A stretch of DNA of 64,000 bases, from NCBI GenBank assembly GCA_949825025.1, contig OX463779.1:22488816-22552815 (forward strand), written 5' to 3'. Shown piece after piece: positions 46,994 to 64,000 of this stretch. The notes under the pieces were generated by a model. It was not told the origin of the DNA. It did not search any database and saw nothing but the letters and a program-made list of their open reading frames with translations. Position 1 is the stretch's first letter. Each line of letters opens with the position of its first letter. The translations under genes were made by a program, and so were the position numbers. The stretch is from Siphlonurus alternatus (lineage: Eukaryota > Arthropoda > Insecta > Ephemeroptera > Siphlonuridae).

Positions 46994-49253
46994 TTCCTCG
47001 CCTAGTATCCTGCAGCAAAACAATGCGTCAGTACCACAAAAGTATAGTAACCACGCATTATTCACGGAGGAAAATAATCATATTTATATAATATGGAAGA
47101 TATTTATATAATCGAGGAATGCACGTAATTTAAAAAAATTAAATAATGGTTAAACATAATATCACAGTTATCACACATAATGAAAAATTGACAGTATAAA
47201 TATTGTATAAATAAATACGGTCGAGTTAGAGCTGTCCCGAGCTGACAATATACTAAATATAATATATGCTGTATTTTTTGTTACGTGAAATTCACTTTAT
47301 TACATGCACATTAAATGCATGTTCATAGAATTAACTGTAAGTTTAGGCTTATATTTCTTCAGTTTAGCTCACTTTAGCATTGTTTAGAGTTAATATATCT
47401 ACAACTATAACCAAATGAAACTTACCTAGCCCGAGAAAATTACATAACAAGGTACTGTCTCTCCTCGATGTAGTTGCTTCACTTTCCCACGTTTGGCGAA
47501 CCTCAGGTGCTCGTGGCTACTTCGTCTTGCGATGTGGCTTGCAGCTCTTCCTCACGGTGTGCTCGTCAGCTGTCTGCCGGACAGCCGTCGCTCCGAACAG
47601 GCGCCGCGAGCTGCCCCTCCTCCCCTGGGGTGAGTGGCCTGTCGCCACACACGCAGCTGGACCTGACTAACGGCCACTGAACGCGCTAATTAACGTGTCA
47701 TCCGCCACAATTAAGTCGTAATTAGGTCAAAACCGGTACTTAAATTTCGTCATCTTCACAAAATTTGATTTACTTATGAAATTAAAAAAAAAGAGTCAAA
47801 ACTTTAGTTGACGTGTTCCTATATTACGCAACTATTCATTATATGAAATATACATACAAATATACTCTAATAATAAGAGCAGTTAACTGTCGCAAGAACA
47901 TGTGTGATTAAAATATTTACTTAAAATAAGACGTCACATATATTTGCTGTATCAATGAAAATATTTTGTGCAGCATATGAGATTGAAATATAAATCCATT
48001 TTAATTATGATTACCTTACCTTACGTTCAAGATCAATTGAATGTGAATAACATGTTTATATTTCTATCTTAATATTAATTATTTCTCGAGAATAATGTAA
48101 ACAAACAATCATGAAAGATACACTTCGAGACAGCAGAACGCTACTCCTGTTCTCATTGTCAGTCTCCTGTCAGCATGTCACGCAATAGAAGGAGCCTTTG
48201 TGACCTTAAGTGTTTTGAGGTGGCTAGTTAATGCTTGTAAATTTGAATCTGAACATTATGAATAATTGCATAGTGTCCCTTAATTATATGTATTATGTTA
48301 CATATTTACGTAAACTAAATTTCTTGGTAGATTTGTTTTTTATTTCTTTATTCGGGTAGGTACCTCTAAAATATAGGTATATAATAAAATAAAGATTTGT
48401 TTTTGTTTCACATATTTATAATTGTCACAATAATTTAATTTACAGTATAGTATACATAAATATTAGAGTCTAATACATAATTATTTTATAAAGTGTATAA
48501 TTTACAGACATTGGCAACATGCAGGATGATAGTGACGATGACATAATTATTTGTTCCCGAATCTCGAAATCATGGTCCTTGTACCTTGCGGTTGTCTTTG
48601 GTGCCTGTTTGGCGGCTCGTCTCCAGAAAATTGAGTGGAAATGTGCTGGAGATTTCCATTCATACATATAGAATAATAAACTTTAATTTTTACCCCAGGA
48701 AGTGCATGTACCATTTTCTCAGTAGCTTAAATTCCTAACATTATGAAACTTTAAATCTCATATGACTGTCAAATCAAAAAGTTTAAATTGAAAAATGCAA
48801 ATGTAAAATGCAAAATACAAATGTGTATATTATTATATATGTAAAACAAAATGTACTTTTCACTAAATTTTTTGATTCAATTGTCATTTTAGTACAATTT
48901 TTTTTAGTAGTACATTTTAGCACAGAATAAATTGACAAATTTAACTCGATTTGTATATTCAAATCAAATCAATTTATGTTACCCCTAATAATTATATTTG
49001 GGCAATCATGACAAATCATAAAAGATTTTTAATAATTTCAATTTACTACTGATACTTAAATTGTAAAAACTATGAAGCTGTAACTAATAATATATTATGC
49101 TATTTGTTAAATATTTGATTAAGAGCAATAATTTAATTTTAAGATTTTTAAGACAATTGCATGCAACAATCCTACATCCCATGAATGTAAATTAACATGT
49201 ATGAATATAAAAATCCAGTGTGCCAATATCAGACAGTTTCACATTTGCATAAG
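46994..49253. other. Gene C upstream region and spacer to gene D
   Basis: Includes the inferred noncoding exon of gene C (minus strand, ending 47426) in a GC-rich block at 47460-47690 that probably holds its promoter, though no TATA box is evident. The rest (47700-49250) is AT-rich with no supported gene. Confidence 0.45.
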
Positions 49254-49775
49254 TCACATGTACTTGAGCAGCATGTCATCAAGGATTGAGTTGACGTGGA
49301 TTGAAGCTCGGTCGAGTCTGGCGCCCTCCGTGTGCTCAAAACCGAGGTCACGGGCATTCGGCAGTCGCTCAGGAAACGTGACTTTATGTCTTGCGATTGC
49401 ACGGATGATGAGGGCTCCCACGTAAATAATGAAGTACAGACTGAAGTAGAGCGGCACGTACCAAAGCTTACGACCAATATAGTAGTAGCTGTACGGAGCC
49501 TGACGTGCTGAAGACCCTGAGGTTGTCGACAGTGAGCGTGGACCTTCGTCTCCCGACTGTTGTTCCTCTTCAGGTACAGTGTCCTCGGGGGGCAAGGGTA
49601 GTTCATCATCACGTCTCGAGAGGGCGGGCTCTTCATTACGTGCTGTGTAGGTTGGTGGGTCCTCGTGGTGCCTGAGCCCAACAAACGCCATGTGGTGGTA
49701 ATCAGACGGGGCCGCAAACGTGGGGCAGAATAGAAGCACCACAGTGACGGTCAATACAACTAGTAGTTGCATCAT
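49254..49775 (-). CDS. Gene D: small single-pass membrane protein
   Basis: One coding exon of 173 aa. The minus-strand acceptor TTTCAG ends at 49781, just upstream of the ATG at 49775, and a noncoding exon with donor GTGAGT ends at 50296. Visible: a signal peptide (1 to about 22, LLVVLTVTVVLLFCPTFA), an acidic Pro/Glu/Ser-rich luminal segment (35-95), a membrane segment at about 105-126 (VPLYFSLYFIIYVGALII) preceded by YYYIGRKLW and followed by the basic RAIARHK, and a 45-residue tail ending HVNSILDDMLLKYM. Family unknown. Its exon plan and topology parallel gene C. The mature part has no Cys, unlike genes A and B. Confidence 0.77.
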   Translation of the reverse strand: MMQLLVVLTVTVVLLFCPTFAAPSDYHHMAFVGLRHHEDPPTYTARNEEPALSRRDDELPLPPEDTVPEEEQQSGDEGPRSLSTTSGSSARQAPYSYYYIGRKLWYVPLYFSLYFIIYVGALIIRAIARHKVTFPERLPNARDLGFEHTEGARLDRASIHVNSILDDMLLKYM

Positions 49776-50295
49776 GAAAACTGAAACATAAAATAAGGTA
49801 TATTAATTTAAACTACAATTTTGTCTTTACGAGAAAACTAATACTTTCATCAAATAATTTCTTAATTATACAAAAACAATTATCTTATTAATCAAAAGAT
49901 TCATTTTTTTTTCTTTTCGCATCGGTTAATTTCTTTTCCTTAAATCAATTTTTTTCCATATCAGAAGGATATGGAAATAAATGCCTTGTCATTTTTTTTA
50001 TGGAACTATAACTATATAAAAAGCTGAACAAGTTGCATATATACAGGGGCTCTATTTCCTCAGAGCTGTGCTTAGTTACTCAATATTACCGAACTGATTG
50101 TTGTTAGTTTTAACATCAGTATTATTACCACTTAAAGAATGAAGGTTTAATATAGACCAATTTCATAACCTTTATTAAATCACAATTATGAAGTTCCAAA
50201 TTTTAAGTTGCTTTTAGCCCAAATCTCGTAAAGTAGATATCAATAAATTCACAAGAGACCAAATTGTGAGCAACATGCGACATCAGTACACTCAC

Positions 50296-51520
50296 CTGCC
50301 GGACTTACTGCTGTTAGTGCTGCTGACGGCTAGGTAACGAGCATGGCTTGCGGCGAGCGGTCAGCCAAGATCTGCAGTCGCGGCTCGCGTGGCCGGCGGG
50401 CGGCGGTGGCGCTAAGCGAGCGCGCAAACACCACACACCGTTAGTCGTGGTAATTTCTACATGCATGTGCGTCAACGCAGCAAATATTGACAGTCAACTG
50501 TTTCCAGATGAATATCTGTATCAATTAATAGTTACACTATATTGAACTTTTATATTGAAATATATTGTTACGAGCATAAATTTAATATTAATTATGATAT
50601 TTTTAGTAATAATTAATTCCTTTAAATTCTTTGCTATACAAGCTCTAGCTAATAAATCAAATAAAAATCATAATAAAACTGAATGTTTGTTAAATATTTC
50701 ATCTTAAAGCATGTAAAAAGTAACAATTTATTTTGTCTTGTTTTATTTCTATCATTTAATATTATGTATCTAAACAATAGGAACAGTTTAACACTTGTTT
50801 TTTAAACATATATTGAATGTTTAATATACGCCATTAGGCTTGGCAACATCCTGACACTATGATTTGGTTACGTGAATATTATATATCGGTTCGATTGTAC
50901 GTATTTCATATTTTACTAATTTTGTTATGTACTTTCGTAGGTAAAAACTGGAGTTTCATTTTCAATTAGAAATTCGCACACAGTAAAAGCTCATTAGTGT
51001 ACACATTAATGTTAATTAAATTATAAGGTAAATTGAAAGAGAAGTAAAATAATTTTTTTAAAAATTATGTTATTTATTTGCAATTAAAAACCAATTCGGG
51101 ACGATTCATTTAAATTTTCTGTATGTATAATATTATATAATGTACTATAAATTTTATGCTATAATATGTATAAAAAATACTGTTAGTTTAAAAAAAAAAT
51201 AAAAATTGCATTAAAAATTTCACTGAATTGAGTGCAAATACATAATATATTATATTTTGTGCATATATACATTTTGAGTAATTTTATTTTAAATTTAAAT
51301 CCATACATATGTTCGTAAATACACAATCGAGTCAAAAATCAGGATTTCTTAGATGTTCCCTGCAGAGATGGTTAATTTGAATTCATGAATCGATTGTGCA
51401 GTTTCGAACAAACCTCATATTTGGTTGTGAGTCGAGCAACTATTTGTTCTGCTTGTTATGCTGCGTCTTCACCGACGATATCTTACAAAGTTAACACAGC
51501 TCTGTTGTGATGCGCTGCAC
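50296..51520. other. Gene D 5' region and spacer; part of a segmental duplication
   Basis: 50296-50430 is GC-rich and holds the inferred noncoding exon and promoter of gene D. From about 50820 to 51500 the sequence is diverged but colinear with about 60780-62240, sharing for example GATTGTGCAGTTTCGAACA and ATGTTCCCTGCAGAGATGGT. This is the 3' flank of the duplicated MFSD6 unit. Confidence 0.6.
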
Positions 51521-58427
<6,907 letters not shown>

Positions 58428-58578
58428 CGTGAGGCCGATCTGAAACCAACAGTCACGTCACCTCTCCGACAAAACAAGGGGGTTGTGTGATGGTACAATC
58501 CAAATTAAAATGGATAACATATTGTTGATTTTAGCTATAATAATAACGCGTCTTAGTTTTAGTCTTATGCGTGGGAAC

Positions 58579-58697
<119 letters not shown>

Positions 58698-61600
58698 TTT
58701 ACAATAGGCAAATTAAATGCCTTGTATTTTTTACGTATACTCTTAGAACTAGAATTATTAAATAACACTCACGTCAGCAATGATATCGTATTGATATCGT
58801 GTGTGAATGTATTAAGTTTGTAAGTAATATCAGTAATATCTTAAGCTGTAGATTTGTAGCAAATTTTATTCACGTACTCTATTAAAATTAACATTATTCT
58901 CAATCTAATTAAATTACTTACACCATTTATTTATTTTTCTCACGCTAATTAATTTTTAATTACTTTGGTTTACGTAATTACAATTCATTAAAATTATCTG
59001 TATACTACATGCATGAGGGCAGTAACTCTTTTATACCTCTGCATATCACACAGAGTTAAATATTAATATAAATAGTAAATACCATGCAGTAATATTAACA
59101 CAACATATTGTTTTGCACAAAATACTAAATTACAAGAGGTGAAAAATACAAAACATAAAATTCAGAATGCTTAATCTTACCACGTCATATTAACCCATTG
59201 AGAATTAGTGTTGTTTGTTGTTAATAGTAGTTAATACGTATTTCCACAGTATGTCTTAGAGCTATACTTTTTAACGCCAAAAACAGTATTAATGAGAAGA
59301 AGCAATTACTTTAAATATGCATCAAATTGAAGTATACTGTATGTAATTAATGTACATTTAAACTCAAGCTGCATAAAATTTATATTTTTTATAATATGTT
59401 TTTCGAGCTTCTAGCTCTTTAAAATTATGGATAAAATAATATTTACCTTAAAAGGTGAAGTATTTTGCTATTAGAAGTATATTAGGGAATAAAGTTATAG
59501 TAAAAGCAATATCTGCATATTCTATTTTATGCAATATATAACAGTCCAAAGAGAAAAACGACTCGTGTGAATAATTAGTTTTTTGAAGTATGTTGCGTTT
59601 TGCGTTACTAATTTAATTAATACAATATTTAACTTGCCAACAAAATCAGCATAGTCATTTTTTATTCATAGAGGAAGATTACATTTTTTTCTTTGCTGTA
59701 AACTGTAAATGGAACATTTAATAAATTTGACCAGAACTTCAGAGTTTACACTGATGATGTGTTGATAAACAAGCCAAGAGGGAAGGTAATAACTAATAGC
59801 TAATAACGATTGTATACGAAACTTATCGCAGATTTCAACCTAATTTTTAGTACCTAAATTTAATGTCAATGTAGTTATGATATTTCTAGGTTGAAATGGG
59901 TGTTACTTCTTTTTTAAATACCCCATTTTTTATTTTAAAATTTAAATGTAACTTAAGCCATACATGAAATTTTTATATCACTTGAAAAAATTTTAAGCTG
60001 GAAAAACTCACCTTGTCAAATGCCACCACCAGCGTTTGGATTTTTCGTCAACATAAATAACGGCACACCGAAGGCACGTGCCCCATGTTGTGAATATGAC
60101 CGGTACGCTCCGCATTGTTATCATGGCTATTACATATGTTACGCACTCGAACTTTGTTATCATACACTGCGTTAACATTCAAATGTTTTTGCAGGCACTC
60201 GAGGTTGATCTTACGACAATCACAAGGTTCTACCCAACGACTGTTGTGATTAAAATCTTAATATTGTATAAAAAAAAAATATAAATAAAAAATTTGCTTT
60301 TATGTAACAAAAGTTAAAATACATAAAGATTATAACAATTATTCTCATAATTTTTGCTGTTGTATTTATTACTTTACGTTATATCCTAGCTTTTATTTGC
60401 ATTCTATTTCTGTCATGCATTCAACAATTTTAAATCAAAATACTTATTTACAAATGTTTTAGTGTGTAAACCAGCAATCATCAATCCATTGAAATTGACA
60501 TCATTGTTATTGATGGGCTCATTATTTGCATGTGACAATAGTAATTAGACTACTGCAAATTAAACAGAACTCACAATCTAATTTTATGTTACAATCGAAA
60601 AGAAAAATGTACGTATTATGATTTGATATGAAAATAATGCTAGTAAAATTTTAGTTTATGTGGTACGTTAAGGACGTTTCAGAGAAAGCTTTTATATGCT
60701 GTTGTATTTTATATATTAGTATCAATCTTATCAATTGTTGTACCTAAGGTTCAAAATCAGAAGTTTTATGTAATTATTTTGGCGTACTAGTTTTCATTCA
60801 CCGCGCCGTGATGTTAGGCAACTTGCTCAGCATCAAAACAGTCTCATCTCAGCCTTGAAGGTAATTTAAAAAAAAAAACATACTGCTTTTTAGCTAGGAT
60901 GTTGTCTAGTATCCTGTGGTGCTATGATATGGCTAGGTGAAAATTTTGCTTCTGTTTAATGGTGTACGTACATATTTCATGGTTTATTTAATTTTTTATG
61001 TATTTTCGTAGATAATGCAGTGAGTGGATTATTAATAAAAAAAAAATCACACACCTTCAGTAAAAACTAATTCATTGTTATAATTAAAATTATAAGGTAA
61101 GAAATTAAACATCAATTAAAATGTTTTGAATAATTATTTTATTTATACACAATTAAAAACCTGTAATTAAAACCAATTGTGACTTAGAAAAATCATTATG
61201 TATTAAATAACCAAATTCACTTTTTGTTTCATCTTTGTCTTATTAAAATTTTAACAATTATATACTCTATCATTCAATATATAACAACTATATAAAAAAT
61301 AATGTTAACTTAACAAAAAATAAAAATTCCACTAACAATATCTTTTTGGTTTCACTCAATGTTGTGGAAATGCAAAATATCTACATATTTTGTGCATAAT
61401 ATTATACTTAACGATTAATCTCAGTTACTGCTGTAGTCAAAGAATATTTCCCTGCAAACGAATCGAATGAAATAAATTTTAAAAAATCAAGAATTTTCTA
61501 AAACTTATAATCGCTTATGGTTTGAGCAAATTCAGTCTTGCAGTTTTCTTACAACAGCTCTATTTCCGGTTTTCGTCCATAAGGCCAATGTTAAACTTCT

Positions 61601-61887
61601 ACCTCAGTTTTCACAAAACTGATAAGACAGATTTGCTTCAAAATTTGTATGCCACCTACTGATGGTCAGTTCTAAGTCCCCTGCAAGTCTTGTTGCATTC
61701 AGGCGCTACGATTGCGAGATATCAACCTACTGAGATTCATCCTTAAGTATAAAATATTATTGTGAAGTTAAGTAAAAAAATAAATCCATTTAGCTCTGCT
61801 CGTAAAAACACAATTGAATGATCTTCAAGAATCAGGTTTTCCTAAAAATGTTCCCTGCAGAGATGGTTCATTCGAATTGAATAGAAT

Positions 61888-61919
61888 AGAATATTTTTAT
61901 TCGACCACTGATGAATCGA
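61888..61919 (+). repeat. 31-bp retroelement-end-like insertion
   Basis: GAATAGAATAGAATATTTTTATT plus CGACCACT interrupts sequence that is continuous in the paralogous segment at 51380-51390. A similar string sits at 58130-58165. It looks like a very short truncated LINE 3' end. Confidence 0.55.
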
Positions 61920-62251
61920 TTGTGCAGTTTCGAACAGCTAGACCTAATAAATATATATTATTTTATAATCACTAAACATTCTTTGTTAGGAAATGCTTGG
62001 ATAATATCACCTAAATCTACTTTAGATAAAACCAGCAGTAAATCCTTTTACTATCACTTTTTCATTTTCGGACAATGACTGCTTGGTCCGCAGACCCGAA
62101 GTCAATACATCGATAAATTCAATTCAATCACTTTTTCATTGCAAATCGAGCAACTATTTGTTCTGCTTGTCATGTTACTTTCTGCACCGACGATATTATC
62201 TTATATATTATATATCTTACAAAGTTAACACAGTTCTGTTGTGATGCACAC

Positions 62252-63763
62252 TTAAGGTTGTTCCTGACTATTTTTCTTGATATTCTCCACATTGTTCTGC
62301 ACAACCTCGTCCAGAATTGGAGCAGAAGATTGTACTGTGAGTGCGATCTCTCCGTTGGCAGAGATGTCCGCAGGTGCCTTGCCGTTCTCCGGCTTCTTGT
62401 CCTGATCGGGCTCAGGGTCAGCGGTTCGAGGCTTCATGATGTCATTGACCTTTCTTTGGGGCCGCTGTAGAGTGACGAACTTATGGAAGAAAAAGTAGGC
62501 GACCGCAAAGATAACTGAGGCCGCGGCGAACAGCTGGTACGTGGGACGAGTGCCTACCGCCTTGATCAAGAACCCGCCGATCAGGCTGCCTGCACCCTTA
62601 CCTAAAACCAAAACAGAGTAGGTCAGGGGGAGCAGAGAGGTTATTATTTTAATTTTCTGTATTAATGTGTCTGAATATTTCACTTGGAGCGTTCATGTAA
62701 TAAAATAGCAATACCGCAAGCATCTTTACAATCATTACAATAAATGTGGCTACTATATTTTATATATAATATAGTATTGTAAGCCATAATATATAACTAT
62801 GAATGTGCGTATATTACATTATTAATGGAGTACCGATCTAAAAAATTTTATAGCAGAAATGGATAGAGAATGAAAAGTTATGTTACTCTGATTTTTTTCA
62901 AAATTTTTTCAAATTTTTTAGGGACCGGGAAGTATTGCTAAAAAGTTTTGGCGAGGTCGGGTTCGAATCCACGTCTCTTTTGGGCCCTATCTTTTATTAA
63001 GAGAGGCGGCAAGAGGCGGCACTTTTTCTGCACTTTCAATCATTTTTAAAAAATAGTTGCCAGGCTCTAAAAAATCTGAGAAAATCAGAGTAGCATAACT
63101 TTGCACCCTCTATCCATTTCTGCAGTAAAAAAAAAATTGAGGTCGGTACTCCATTACTGTAATATTAATAATATAACTACTCACAAGAATTCACAAACAT
63201 ACTCGTACAGTTATGGGCAACAATAAGACTGGGACACTTGTGGTGGGTGAAAGCCAGTGTGCCAGTTTAGTTCACTTGCCATGCTCATTTGCTGCTGGCA
63301 TCGTTCTCTATATAATCATTGTGGCTATACTAACTGACCAGGTGGACTTAAAGAAGATGGAGGAAATGACTTTGAGTCACCTCATCTGAGCTCCAGAGGT
63401 GTTGTCACATCTAAGCCAAGTGAGAACTGATGATGGTGCTCACTTCAAAACTCACTCATGCATGTTCTGTGTTACAGTTTTTTTTTTTTACATTTACTGT
63501 ACGTACAATAACAATCAGTTGCCAACTATTAATTAAATGCATTTTTCCTCCCAAAATTATTTGACACTATAAAACAAATAATTAAGAATACTGACCGACG
63601 CCGAAGTAGATGCCACCGATAAGCCCCTGGATGCTGGAGTCGGTGGAGGCGCTTGAGAGTCTCGCGCCGTACGTCACGATGGCCGTGAAGGTGAGGGACG
63701 AAGTGACGCCCTCCATCGCCTCAAAAAGCAGGCACAGCCACGGATTGTACAGCAGAGAGTAAC
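62252..63763 (-). CDS. MFSD6: MFSD6-like paralogue, last two exons (gene continues past the window)
   Basis: Two coding exons, 63596-63763 and 62252-62601, with the same lengths (168 and 350) and phases as the matching exons of the copy at 51521-58427. Visible: YSLLYNPWLCLLFEAMEGVT, then SSLTFTAIVTYGARLSSAST, IYFGVG, GKGAGSLIGGFLIKAVGTRP, then YFFFHKFVTLQRPQRKVNDI and a polar Pro/Asp/Lys-rich tail. The membrane-spanning part is nearly identical to its neighbour; the cytosolic tail has diverged. No stop or frameshift is seen in the part present. The upstream exons lie beyond 64,000. It is a tandem duplicate on the same strand. Confidence 0.92.
62825..63154. mobile_element. TA-flanked hairpin MITE, copy c, in the paralogue's last intron
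   Basis: Starts ATGGAGTACCGATCT and ends GGTCGGTACTCCAT with TA on both sides. It shares GCAGAAATGGATAGAG and the AGAGTAGCATAACTTTGCA block with copies a and b. The central CRE-like palindromes are lost; 62948-62975 instead reads GGTCGGGTTCGAATCCACGT, which resembles a tRNA B box. Confidence 0.85.
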
Positions 63764-64000
63764 CTGTGTACCAGGAAGAAACTCATATAAACCATGGGGT
63801 GACGAACAAGAGTGTAATTCTGAGTGATTTTAGACCAGTGGCCAGTACCAAATACTATTATGAATATGGCGCTTTTATTGAGTGATAGTAGCAAGAAAAT
63901 ATACTTAAAATGTCTAAAAATAGCTACTAAATTAAAAAAAACTAGTAATTTGAATAAATATCTGTGTATTGCGTTGCTACATTTAAAAAAAAAAAAATAG

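Noticed and set aside
48470..48667. Minus-strand frame between genes C and D
   Set aside because: Short, compositionally ordinary, no signal peptide or splice context like its neighbours.

Overview
Eukaryotic nuclear DNA, very probably from an arthropod and most likely a crustacean (inference). The background is strongly AT-rich with long (TA)n tracts. Coding exons are GC-rich and interrupted by many GT-AG introns, two promoters show a TATA box plus an arthropod-type TCAKT initiator, and short inverted-repeat transposons are dense. No ribosomal, organellar or bacterial gene is present.

Layout. 1-18,290 has no cellular gene that I can support. It holds AT-rich DNA, copies of a 5S-rRNA-derived SINE, fold-back elements, and a nested insertion in which a non-LTR reverse transcriptase sits in a hAT-like element that sits in a SINE. 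18,311-20,838 (+) is ABT1/ESF2, an early ribosome-biogenesis factor, in three coding exons. 21,844-30,326 (+) is NOMO, an ER membrane protein of the multipass translocon, reconstructed here as 15 coding exons and 1,178 codons. 30,327-37,330 is repeat-rich and includes a 1.95 kb inverted repeat whose arms each carry a tRNA-like sequence.

37,392-50,300 is a cluster of four small secretory-pathway proteins, each with a signal peptide and one membrane segment. Genes A and B are on +, genes C and D on -. A and B share a C-x5-C motif after the membrane segment. C and D each have a 5' noncoding exon, a single coding exon, and a membrane segment near the C-terminus. I cannot name any of the four. This cluster is the best candidate here for an undescribed gene group.

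51,521-58,427 (-) is an MFSD6-like major facilitator protein in seven coding exons. Its splice sites and phases are intact, but an in-frame TAA lies at codon 459. The last two exons of a tandem paralogue lie at 62,252-63,763 (-), and the rest runs off the window.

How the genes work together: ABT1 (nucleolus) and NOMO (ER) are unrelated housekeeping neighbours. A-D look like a lineage-specific family of membrane or secreted products. The two MFSD6 copies are a local duplication. All exon models were built by hand from splice consensus, reading phase and family resemblance; no alignment or transcript data were available.
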